Source of the DNA: Funneliformis mosseae | Taxonomy: Eukaryota > Glomeromycota > Glomeromycetes > Glomerales > Glomeraceae | NCBI GenBank assembly: GCA_910592005.1 | Contig: CAJVPP010001437.1 | Location: forward strand, 1 to 19,972 | DNA length: 19,972 nucleotides | Direction: 5' to 3' | Part shown: piece after piece, positions 1 to 11,481 of the stretch | Numbering within the stretch: the stretch's first letter is position 1 | How the letters are laid out: each line of letters opens with the position of its first letter | Position numbers and translations under genes: made by a program | Notes under the pieces: generated by a model | What the model was told of the DNA's origin: nothing | What the model saw: only the letters and a program-made list of their open reading frames with translations | Databases searched by the model: none

Positions 1-75
1 ATTATTATTATTATTATTACTTTATAATGTTACATTTAATTTAACTTTTTGGCAGACTCGAATGTTAAAGAAAAT

Positions 76-155
76 AATTCGGCTTCTTTTTAATTTTTCT
101 CAAAAATAAAAAAAAAAAAAAAATTAATAACCCTCCAAAGTAAAAAAGCCGAATT
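76..155. repeat. Inverted repeat beyond the RPS3 3' end
   Basis: Ten-base arms AATTCGGCTT (76-85) and AAGCCGAATT (146-155) are exact reverse complements around a loop of about 60 bases. The arms are flanked by T-rich and A-rich runs that would lengthen a stem. It lies 3' of the ribosomal protein gene in sequence with no recognisable ORF. It could be the core of a small decayed inverted-repeat element or a chance foldback in AT-rich DNA. The rest of 1-213 is AT-rich, with an ATT microsatellite at the left edge, and I see no gene in it. Confidence 0.3.
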
Positions 156-213
156 TCCGTTATGCAATAATAATTTATTATAAGAAGAAAATTATTTATT
201 TTTTTTTTTGTTT

Positions 214-1610
214 TTACTCGAAAGGTTCACTAGTAAATTCCGGGGGCTGTGTAGGAGGAGATAAGGGAGGGACAGGGATATCCTGAGCCGATCTTAAGTC
301 TTCTGAAGTTGGTTCTGTAATGATCTGCTCTTCCTTGGGTTCCTATTTTATTAAACCGAATTAATTATTTTGAACCAATTGAAAAACAAAAAAAAAAAGT
401 CATCGACAAGAATGACATACCATAATGGTAACCATATCGGGTAGAGGGTTCTTTGGACCAATTTTACCACTTGGATCCCAATCCTGAAACAATTTTATAC
501 GTGATTAAAAAGGATGCCCGGGAACAAATTTGAAAGTATAAATAATTCTGTCGATTACGTACCTTCATGATTTTGACTTTAATTCCCAAAACACCTTGCC
601 TCAACATAACGTGTCGAATAGCTGTATCCACATAATCACGGATTGGCTGACCGGAATGAATCATGAACCCATCAACAAATTTCATCGATTTAGCACGAGC
701 TGCACGCAACTTTCCAGATACAACCACTTCACATCCTTTTGCTCCCGACTCCATAATGAATCTCAAAACACCATAACAAGCCCTAAACGTAAACAAATAA
801 TATCGTTTTAATTTTAAAATACAAAAAATAAAAAAGCAAAAAAAAAAAGGGGTTTCTTTTTTAATAAAATTTACCTTCTTACGGCAAGACCAGCCAATAG
901 CTTGTATCGAAGCGATTCACACTGAGCAATAGCACAAAGTCCACGATTTTGTACTTTTTCTGCGTATAACTCGACAGTATTTTCAGGGAATTTAAATCTT
1001 TTTTGAATAAGGGCTGTTAATTCACGAATTCTACGTCCTTTTTCACCGAGAACCTCTTGAGTATGTGTAGCACGGATTATAATTTCCGTTCGGGCTGGGG
1101 TTACACGGACTTCCACACCCGAGTAACCTTCCTCGGCCAATTCACGTGTAAAAAATTCATTGAGTTCGGCAAAGAACACACCATCAGCAACGAACTAATT
1201 AATTTACGCGAAAAAATTAAATTATCAATAAAAAAATTTCGATCTATTATATCAAATAGAAAACGTTAATTGTTGGCTTCTTTTTTTTTTTTTTCTGTTT
1301 CCCTCCCTGAATTAAAAACACTGAAGGAAAAGCCCATGCCCATTTCTAATGAATAAAAATTATCTTATTCGTGTAGATTATCTCACTTATTATAGATCAG
1401 ACTAATCTTTAAATTCCGTGCATTATACCTTTAGTTAATAAGGTATTCAAACAAGAGGTGCCAGATAAATTGTATCATCATATCAATTATAAAAAAGTGA
1501 GATATCCAGGAAATATCTGAACTAGAATTTTTATCGATATCTATTCAAATTCCTATTAAATCATAAAAAAAATACTTCACTTTTCTTTTCTTTGAGATTT
1601 GGGTAGCCAT
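214..1610 (-). CDS. RPS3: 40S ribosomal protein S3 (uS3), five exons
   Basis: Small-subunit ribosomal protein at the mRNA entry channel. Exons on minus are 1581-1610, 875-1194, 563-782, 421-483 and 214-342, giving 253 residues; all joins keep frame and use GT-AG. Exon 1 is a 30-nt micro-exon ([10 protein letters not shown]), cut from the rest by a 386-nt intron, the longest in this gene. It was found because uS3 needs a start before FVADG. Seen: N-terminal [19 protein letters not shown], the type II KH domain with GEKG loop at residues 60-63, and the S3 C-terminal domain ([19 protein letters not shown], then [12 protein letters not shown]). The 42-residue acidic/proline tail diverges, as usual for fungi. 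Length matches the family (about 240-255). Function is established for the family; the gene looks intact. It is transcribed away from the DUF2470 gene across a 257-bp shared upstream region. Confidence 0.97.
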
Positions 1611-1867
1611 TATCCGTTATGGATCGCCTAAGCAATATATGATATATAGCTAGAAAGGCAAGATGCAAAGAGGAGGAAAAAAAAAAAAATCTAGGGAAAC
1701 CCAAAAATAAAAAAAAAATTCGATACCTTATCGCCAAGATCAATCCACGTGACAATTGATTATCTGATGATTGACTACCGTAATTAATTATTTATTTAAC
1801 CTTACAAAGAAAGTTTTAAATTTTTTACCCGTGGTTTAGTAATTGATCTTAAATTCAAAAAAAAAAA
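1611..1867. promoter_or_regulatory. Shared upstream region of RPS3 and the DUF2470 gene
   Basis: The two start codons face away from each other with 257 bp between them, so the promoters must share or adjoin this stretch. It holds a TATATGATATATAG stretch near 1637 and long A runs. No binding motif could be assigned with confidence. An apparent minus-strand reading frame here is only upstream sequence read through. Confidence 0.5.
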
Positions 1868-2648
1868 ATGCAAAACCGTAAAGTTAATAACCGTAAAGAT
1901 AATAGTGCAGACATAATTTCTCCTCATGCAAATCGTTTGGTTTCTTACATGAATACGCATCCCGATACTATCCTAGGATATGCAAAGTATTATGGAGAAG
2001 TTAGAAACGCAGTTAGTGCTTGTATGACGGATATTAACTCGACTGGGTTTGTGATAGCGGTAAAAGGAGAGGATGGATTAGAATCAGAAGTTCACATTAG
2101 ATTTAAAAATCAATTGAGATCGCATGAAGAAGTTAGACCTACACTGACTAGGATGGCACAAGAAGCCGAGGACGCTTTGAACTTGGTATCATTACTTTCT
2201 TTATACATATTTTTGTCAATTGACAAATTTTTATATTAATTGAATTATCTACCTTTAGCCTAGTACAAGACCACCACTTTCAATGATGACTGATTCATCA
2301 TCACGAGTATCAACTTCTTTTCATACACCATTTATTATGCCTGGAAAATTTGATTTATCATTAACATTATTTGGCATCGTATTCTTATTAACCATGGCTT
2401 TCTACCCTTTTTCTTCACCAAAATTTATCGAAGAATTTAGAGATTTTGTTGGACCAACTATAATAAATATAAGTCTAAGCATTTTGGTCATTTTTCATTT
2501 CGTTGAAGCGCTAGTAGCATTTATCGTGTTGACAATGAGATGCGAAAAGGACACTTGGACTTTGGTGAAATGGGTCGTTGCTAACCTTCTTTATGGTCAT
2601 GTTTGGCTATTGTTCAAAGATCAAAGTTCTTCCACAAATAAGGGTTAA
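1868..2648 (+). CDS. DUF2470-domain protein with three-helix membrane tail
   Basis: Two exons, 1868-2185 and 2259-2648, joined in frame across a 73-nt GT-AG intron (donor gtatca, acceptor ctttag), give 235 residues. Reading exon 1 past the donor gives a false C-terminus, and the second exon has an in-frame ATG at 2283, so simple ORF calling splits the gene in two. Residues 20-104 match DUF2470, a domain otherwise found fused to pyridoxamine-phosphate-oxidase-like haem-utilisation proteins. Visible features are RLVSYMNTHPD, the central MTDINSTGF and the RSHEEVRPTLTRMAQEAE helix. Residues 138-158, 173-198 and 206-225 are hydrophobic and probably cross a membrane. No catalytic residues are evident and the molecular role is unknown. 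The domain call is from memory of the family consensus. Confidence 0.85.
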
Positions 2649-3078
2649 AAATATTTATTTTATAACAATTTACACGTTTAATAAAAATAATTAATAATCA
2701 TAATTTGTTTAAGTTTTTATTGACATATTTATATAGTACAAATAAAGACGGTATTTGGAAACGAATAAACTTACAATTAAAAAAGGATAAAAGGATGAAT
2801 GGTTATTTATAGATTTGTTAAAAATAAACATAAGGGTATTATAAAAAAAAAAATTAAAGAAAGAATATATGAAGATTTACAACATAATATACAATTAATA
2901 AAAAGATTTTAACAATATATAAAAAAATATTAATATCCATTGTTGAAATATATGTATAAGTTTTAGATGTCAACAATTTGTCCCTCCACACCCCCCCAGA
3001 AAACTAATTAAAATGTTTTTTCCATTTTCAATTAAAATGTTATTGTCATTGTTATTATTGTTATGAACCTGAGACAAA
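2649..3078. other. Convergent intergenic region, no gene seen
   Basis: This is AT-rich sequence between the 3' ends of the DUF2470 gene (plus) and the kinase (minus), and must hold both 3' UTRs. AATAAA-like hexamers occur on both strands. A run of seven to eight C near 2988-2998 stands out against the AT background. I see no ORF or RNA gene. Confidence 0.5.
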
Positions 3079-6138
<3,060 letters not shown>

Positions 6139-6347
6139 TAAAATATAAGAATGTTATGGAAATTTCGTAAAGACAAGTTTCAACAATTTATAAGGCGGTA
6201 ATAAAAACAAAGAAGCAAGATTTTTTCCAAACAGAGAAATTTGTTGAACTTTAAAAGTGTTTTTTTAAGATGATTAACACCTAATATATCGATAAAAAAA
6301 AAAAATATTACGCATACATACATGTAGGAATTAGTAAATATTGTCAA

Positions 6348-6589
6348 ATGGAATCTAAATTACCATCGAATTACGATATGGGTGTCCCCGAAAAAGGAAT
6401 AAGGGTAAATTCTATTTTAAAAAATAAAAAAAAATTGAGGAGTAAATTGAATTTACTAATATCTAAGATATATGATTATATGATTTACTAAATAAAACGG
6501 AGTTTTAACGCCAACGCAATATTTATCCTTTGCAAGCACAGAATAATTCAGGAGTCAAATGCAAAGAAAGTTCCATAAAAGGCGAATAG
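6348..6589 (+). other. Possible small two-exon ORF of 34 codons
   Basis: ATG at 6348 opens 19 codons (MESKLPSNYDMGVPEKGIR) that end at a good donor, gtaaat. A GT-AG intron of 137 nt would use the acceptor gcacag at 6541 and continue in frame for 15 more codons (NNSGVKCKESSIKGE) to TAG. The first block has more mixed codons than the surrounding DNA. I recognise no family. It could equally be 5' UTR sequence or chance. Confidence 0.18.
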
Positions 6590-6861
6590 CTTTAAGGGGT
6601 ACGCGTTCATCCAACCTCCACGAGTCAGTTTATACGTAATTCAAATTCATTTCACAGGATTTACGAAGTTATCTCTATTACTCAAGTTTTTTTATTTATT
6701 TTTAGATCTGATGTTTTACATAAATGGCATGATGGCATAAATGGTTCCAATTTGGAATTTTCTTAATTTCTAAGTGCCTAATCATGTGTTTTGTTTTCTC
6801 GAACTGCAAAAAGCTTGGAAAAACCAAAAAGGGCGAATTTCCTACTATAGAAACAGAAAAC

Positions 6862-6867
6862 AAAAAA
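6862..6867 (-). terminator. Pol III T-run after tRNA-Pro
   Basis: Read on minus, the tRNA 3' end at 6875 is followed after seven bases by six T residues, the usual RNA polymerase III stop. Confidence 0.7.
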
Positions 6868-6874
6868 GTCGGTT

Positions 6875-6957
6875 GGGCTTGGCCGGGAATTGAACCCGGG
6901 ACCTCTCGCAATTCAGAATAACCCTAAGCGAGAATCATGCCACTAGACCACCAAGCC
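6875..6957 (-). tRNA. tRNA-Pro(AGG) with an 11-nt intron
   Basis: Minus strand reads GGCTTGG (acceptor 5' side, 6957-6951), the A-box region TGGTCTAGTGG, the anticodon arm, the T arm with GGTTCAATTCC (B box) and CCAAGCC plus discriminator C. The acceptor stem pairs over seven bases. The anticodon stem CTCGC/GCGAG encloses TTAGGG, then 11 extra bases (TTATTCTGAAT), then T. Removing those gives the canonical seven-base loop TTAGGGT with anticodon AGG. The intron sits one base 3' of the anticodon, where eukaryotic nuclear tRNA introns lie. Mature length is 72 nt before CCA addition. It decodes CCU/CCC once A34 is edited to inosine. Sequence is close to other eukaryotic tRNA-Pro(AGG). Confidence 0.95.
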
Positions 6958-7495
6958 TTAATTGTAGCTTTAAGGGAATTTTATCACTTATTGAAAACTT
7001 ATTTATGCATGGTAAAGTATAAAACAAGTATATCACGAGTTTATCTGTCAAAAAACACGATTATGATTATAAAAAAAAAAGGTAACAAAAAAAAAATATT
7101 TTTTAAATTGTTTTATTACACCAATTCCCAAATATATTTGATATTATTTTAAAATGTATAATGAATTGTGAGGAATATAATTATAATTGTATGATTTGTG
7201 TGTTTTTGATCATGAAATTTTTTACTAATTTTTAATCATGAAATTTTTTTTTTTTTTTTTTTTTTTGTTATAATTAACGTTAGACATACTCTTGAAAAAA
7301 GACCCTAATAATACTTTTTTTAAAAAATTAAAAAAAAAAAAAACAATATTTGTGTAAAAGAAAGTTATGAATAAAGAATAAGATATGAAATGAAAAGATA
7401 TACCTAAATCCAAAATCGATCATAAATATATAATAATAATCAAAATAACCATATCACTAAATAAATTTATTCATATAATATTATAATATAACTAA
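6958..7495. other. AT-rich intergenic, no gene seen
   Basis: Between the tRNA and the 3' end of the BTB gene. It consists mainly of A and T runs, including a direct repeat of ATCATGAAATTTTTT near 7208 and 7236 that ends in a long T tract. ORFs crossing it are homopolymer translations (poly-Lys, poly-Phe) and are not supported. Confidence 0.4.
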
Positions 7496-8866
7496 CTATT
7501 GGAGGGTGTCCAATTTCATTCTATATTCATTCCAAGCCCACCATTCTTGAGTCCATCCTTTAGCCCACACAACCCCAAGATAAACTGGATTTATACCCTC
7601 TTCATTATCATGATTATTAATTTTAATATTATCTTTATTATCATAACTGTTTGCTTTAATTGTTTCACGACTACTATCCTCGAAATGATTTGTATGATCT
7701 GATTCATTCTTTGATTCATCATCTTGGAATGCTCCATTACTGTTAATGTAAATAATATCACTGCTATCAATATCCTTAACGTTGTCTTTATTGTCATCAT
7801 CCTTATTGAAATTATTGGAAAGATGAGTTTGATGATCTAATCTAAAGACAAATTCTTGAGCATATATGACTAATTTTTGACCTCCGGATTGACGAAACAT
7901 ATCTTCCAAAGCTTTTGCCTTTGGACTGTAAGATCCGACCAAAGAGGCAATGTCAACCCCTGTAACTTGAACCCCATCAATTTCTAAACGTATCCCGTTT
8001 AATGCTTCTCGCATATTTCGATTTGTGCTCAAATGTCTTGAGAATTGGATTTTTGAATTTTCCCCACAAATGTCGCCCAAAGTTTCTAAAGCCTTTTGAT
8101 CCTGCTCATTCAAAAATTTCGTATGAAAACGTATTGAGGCATCAGAAGATTCTAATTCAAGTGTGAGAACAGCACCCGTAAAAAATTCAATGGTGGAAGA
8201 TCCCTCGAAATTAGATTTAATGAATTCCTTGTGAATTGGAACATCACGCAATGATAAAAGAATTTTATCGGCTGAAGTGAAAGGATCCTTGTAACTTAAA
8301 GGTGTTGGAGTTTCTGCTTGAAGTAGTCTTGCAAGTCGACATAAACCGTAGAACCGCGCATCTTCTAATAAACTTTCCCTAAACAAGTCAAGTGACATGC
8401 CAGGAGGTAAGTTAACAGAAGAAAGTGGAAATATGGTATAACCTCGAAGATATCTTAAAATGACTTCAAATGATCGAGGATCCCTATCAATCGTGATTTC
8501 CTTGACGCATGCATTAGGAGAAATATATGTTTGAGTGCTAGCACTAGACTTTGTTTTGTTAAAATCAATTTCTCCAACACAGCTATCACCAGTTTTTCCA
8601 ACGTTGTCCAAAGTAGTAATACTTGTCTTATCTTTCCGTGTGCTTGATTCGGCAGTTAAGGTAGCGTTAGTAGTAGAGACACCTGCATCGTTTTCTCCTG
8701 GTGTTTCGTCAGAAAGAAAAGTTTGAGTAAAGAAGTTAGGAGAGTCGAAAGTTATTGAAGAACGATAAAGACGAAACGTTTGTTCGCCAACATGAACAAT
8801 ATAAGAATTCATAATAGGTGAAGTTGAAATTGAAGAATTTTCGCTAAAGTTATGACCGGGCGACAT
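7496..8866 (-). CDS. BTB/POZ-domain protein, single exon
   Basis: An uninterrupted frame of 456 residues, unusual in a window where all other protein genes are split. Residues 19-57 (MNSYIVHVGEQTFRLYRSSI, then FFTQTFL) and 120-182 (VKEITIDRDPRSFEVILRYL, then the LEDARFYGLCRLARLL helix) form a BTB fold of the potassium-channel-tetramerisation (T1/KCTD) type. These domains mediate oligomerisation and often recruit Cullin-3. A Ser/Thr/Asp-rich insertion of about 62 residues (58-119) splits the domain where families usually have a short loop. Residues 195-345 are a globular region I do not recognise; 351-424 are Asn/Asp/Lys-rich and probably disordered; 425-456 are Trp-rich (VVWAKGWTQEWWAWNEYRMK). 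Start chosen as the first ATG of the frame. Partner and pathway are unknown. Confidence 0.88.
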   Translation of the reverse strand: MSPGHNFSENSSISTSPIMNSYIVHVGEQTFRLYRSSITFDSPNFFTQTFLSDETPGENDAGVSTTNATLTAESSTRKDKTSITTLDNVGKTGDSCVGEIDFNKTKSSASTQTYISPNACVKEITIDRDPRSFEVILRYLRGYTIFPLSSVNLPPGMSLDLFRESLLEDARFYGLCRLARLLQAETPTPLSYKDPFTSADKILLSLRDVPIHKEFIKSNFEGSSTIEFFTGAVLTLELESSDASIRFHTKFLNEQDQKALETLGDICGENSKIQFSRHLSTNRNMREALNGIRLEIDGVQVTGVDIASLVGSYSPKAKALEDMFRQSGGQKLVIYAQEFVFRLDHQTHLSNNFNKDDDNKDNVKDIDSSDIIYINSNGAFQDDESKNESDHTNHFEDSSRETIKANSYDNKDNIKINNHDNEEGINPVYLGVVWAKGWTQEWWAWNEYRMKLDTLQ

Positions 8867-9620
8867 TTTATTTATGGAAGATATTATAACGGAGTGGCAA
8901 AAAATAAATTTTTTTTTTCCTTATTTATTTCGACATCAAAAACATTTAACATGTATTTTTTATTAGAATTGTAACACAACGAGTGTGCACTGTTCAACTT
9001 TTCACAGTTTCTCACAGGTTTCATGGAAACACCAACCCCAACAACACATCAAACCCCATTCAAATCTGCGTCAATCCCGAATTTGCGGCGAACCTGTCTA
9101 TTAATATCCTGTCAACGTGTATAAAAAAAATATATATATCATTGTTGCATCTTCAAAACACTTTTCCCTTCTTGTTCCTTATTTTTTTTGGATCTGTAAT
9201 CATCTTGTGATTAACAACATTATTTCATGTTACAAAATTTTACAAGTTAGATTATTTATAGAGATACAAACAAACGATATCTGAAATATAATAAATTTTA
9301 AATATTTTTAAATTAAATAGGTTAGTAAACAAATTAGAATTTTTTAATTAAATTTTCCGAAGAAAAACGAATTTTTTGATTGGATCTTCCGCAGTAATTG
9401 ATATATATTGAATTGGGCAAAATTAAGCATAAAACCGACTAGAATTATTCAATTATTCTCCACTAATTATTTATTACAATTATATTAAGAAAATATTAAC
9501 CATGATTTACATAATAATTTTGTAGTAATTAAACGCGTCTCACTATTACAATTGGAACTTGCAAGCTGTATAGAACAAAGTTCAAAAGTGAATAATAACC
9601 TTACGCGTTTTCTTCAGTTT
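8867..9620. other. Upstream of BTB gene and 3' of HOP2, no firm gene
   Basis: Holds the BTB gene promoter and the HOP2 3' UTR. A less AT-rich patch at about 8975-9120 gives a 75-codon plus-strand frame with no recognisable domain; I read it as 5' UTR or regulatory sequence. ACGCGT sites lie at 9533-9538 and 9603-9608, the second 13 bases past the HOP2 stop codon. Confidence 0.4.
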
Positions 9621-10959
9621 TTACAAATTTTTCAAAGGATCTTCGTTAATATCTATAGGATCTCTTTCAATACCTAGTTCCTCGTCCTATTGTTTAACCA
9701 CCAAAAGAATTTAATTAAATGAGCACGATTTACTCATACCAGTTTCTAACTTACCTCAAACACCTGTTTCTTCATATCAATATTCTCCAACATCGTTGAG
9801 ACAATTTCGTCAAACTATAATAAATAAATAAAGAGTAAGTTTTTTATATTTATGTATTTGTAAGGAAAAAGATCTTTGAAAAACCTATATAACAAATCAG
9901 ATTTATTACCATTCTTTTTCTTTGTTTCCAGAATTTACGATTTCTTTCAAACTTATCATCAATTCGTTTTGCATCATCAGCAGAAAATTGTTTTGTGCCC
10001 GATCGTAATTCTTCTAAACGTTCTTCATATTTTTTATTCTAATTTAGATAGAAATTTTAAATTTTCTCATCAAGTTAAATTACCGGTCTGCTTTTATTTT
10101 ACAATACTTTATTCAATCATAATTTCACGCGATTTACCTGTTCAGTTAAAGCCTTGATCCTAAAAAAAAAAAAAGAAAATTAATAAATCCAGGAAATGTA
10201 AAAAGTTAATGATTTAAATATCCTCTAATGCGGAAGTTTTTTTTTATTTTAAAAACATCTACCTCTCCTCGCATTGTTCATTAGTCAGAGAATTATTTAA
10301 TGCAGTCAGTTCTAGTTGAAGCGCAAATAAAATTAAAGTCAATTCTCCTATGGGTTATGAAATTAATTTCATTCATACCTGACGTTAATTGCCTATTTTT
10401 CTCCTTGTACTCATCAATTTCCTTTTTAAGTTCGTCAATTTTTACATCCATATCGTTCAATTCTTCCTGAGAAGGTGACTCAAATTGGTCCTAAAATCAT
10501 TTTAAAGTTAATTAATCAAAAAACAAAGTAAATAAACCGAACTTCCTAAACGGATTTACCTGATTGATGACATAAACTGATTGTTTTCCATAAGGTTTAC
10601 AACAAACTTCAGATTTATCTACAAGGTTACTCAAGACCTTTTGTGCAATAACTTTAGTGACAGCTCCATGAAGATTACTTGAAATATCATCTATTCAACA
10701 GTTATCCAGTATTACCGATTTAAGAATCAAAAAAGTATATTAATTGGTTCAAATTATTGGAAAGTATGGATAATACGGAAAGGATACTAGCACTGTAAGG
10801 TCGATTTGTCTTTCTCAAATAATCTAAAACCATCTGTTCAGCTATTTTTAATCAAAACCTAAAAGAATTACTATAAGTCCTGTTCACCAATATAAATAAA
10901 TAAACAACTTAAATACCATCATCGCCTTTCGCAGCGGAAGCTTTCTTTGGTTTAACCAT
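9621..10959 (-). CDS. HOP2: Hop2 / TBPIP homologue (meiotic recombination factor), nine exons
   Basis: Exons on minus: 10917-10959, 10788-10841, 10560-10690, 10379-10490, 10263-10311, 10138-10159, 9910-10038, 9755-9814, 9621-9686. All joins keep phase with GT-AG and give 221 residues (human PSMC3IP 217). In the family, Hop2 pairs with Mnd1, and the dimer stabilises Rad51/Dmc1 filaments and promotes strand invasion between homologous chromosomes. Seen: a winged-helix DNA-binding domain (15-76) with AEQMVLDYLRKTNRPYSAND and KPYGKQSVYVINQDQF, a leucine-zipper-like coiled coil (about 80-150), then FERNRKFWKQRKRM and the C-terminal helix ending in ELGIERD, which parallels VGIETDED in the human protein. 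The join at exon 2/3 was fixed by the family motif PYSANDI. It looks intact. Mnd1 is not in this window. Promoter shared with the divergent coiled-coil gene. Confidence 0.93.
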
Positions 10960-11098
10960 TCAGGAAAATAATTTCTGTAAAATTTAATTATAAAAAAAAT
11001 TATTTAAAAAAAAAAAAGTTATGGTTGAAAAAAGGAAAAGGAAAAACTGAGTTGATACGCGAAAGGATGAATTTATATGCATTTTCAATTTGATCAAC

Positions 11099-11104
11099 AC
11101 GCGT
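11099..11104. promoter_or_regulatory. ACGCGT (MCB-like) site, copy 1
   Basis: Palindromic ACGCGT in the distal duplicate, 139 bp from the HOP2 start. Motif match only. Confidence 0.4.
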
Positions 11105-11280
11105 CATATAAAATTCAAAGTATTATAATAATAATAAAAAAAAAAAAAAAAAAAAAAGTTTAAATTTAAAATCTTCTTAAGTATATAATTCTATAAAAGA
11201 TATTTAATAATGAAACAAAAAAAAAAAATTTTTTTCTTATTTAATTAATTCTAATATTGATACATTGATAAAGTTTAAAA

Positions 11281-11367
11281 ATGGGAGAACGCGGTCAATT
11301 TGATCAAAACGCGTCATATAAAATTCAAAGTATTATAATAATAATAATAAAAAAAAAAAAAGTTTAA
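11281..11367 (+). other. Decoy start / upstream ORF made by the duplication
   Basis: The duplicated start codon in copy 1 opens 28 codons beginning MGERGQFDQNASYK and then running into an Ile/Lys homopolymer tail before TAA. The first five residues equal those of the real protein. If a transcript begins upstream of it, this would act as an upstream ORF before the genuine ATG at 11482. It is not expected to encode a functional protein. Confidence 0.6.
11309..11314. promoter_or_regulatory. ACGCGT (MCB-like) site, copy 2
   Basis: Same palindrome in the proximal duplicate, 168 bp before the coiled-coil gene start. The base two before the site differs from copy 1. Motif match only. Confidence 0.4.
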
Positions 11368-11481
11368 ATTTAAAATCTTAAGTATATAATTCTATAAAAG
11401 ATGTTTAATAATGAAACAAAAAAAAAATTTTTTTTTCTTATTTAATTAATTCTAATATTGATACATTGATAAAGTTTAAAA

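Larger units (their letters stand above)
6139..6874. other. Kinase upstream region up to the tRNA, no firm gene
   Basis: AT-rich. It holds the kinase promoter (start at 6138), an ACGCGT at 6601-6606 and a doubtful two-exon small ORF at 6348-6589. No long ORF or recognised motif. Confidence 0.4.
10960..11481. promoter_or_regulatory. Divergent promoter of HOP2 and the coiled-coil gene
   Basis: A 522-bp gap between head-to-head start codons. It holds one ACGCGAAA (11057-11064, E2F/MBF-like) and two ACGCGT sites (11099-11104, 11309-11314), the second produced by a tandem duplication. In yeasts ACGCGT is the MluI cell-cycle box bound by MBF, which drives G1/S genes and in fission yeast several meiotic genes. 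Whether this fungus uses it so is inference. Confidence 0.5.

Noticed and set aside
596..811. Plus-strand ORF opposite RPS3
   Set aside because: Antisense shadow of the third RPS3 exon; no independent coding signal.
1561..1755. 64-codon minus ORF over the RPS3 start
   Set aside because: Reads through RPS3 exon 1 in the wrong frame; the true exon is the 30-nt block ending at 1581.
7240..7266. Long T tract as a transcription terminator
   Set aside because: Such homopolymers occur throughout the window on both strands; no gene ends here.
8983..9210. 75-codon plus ORF upstream of the BTB gene
   Set aside because: No domain, homologue-like motif or splice partner; tail is poly-Phe/Ile from AT-rich DNA. 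The less AT-rich patch is noted as possible leader sequence.
9876..10157. 93-codon plus ORF
   Set aside because: Antisense to HOP2 exons 6 and 7, whose minus-strand frame is clearly coding.
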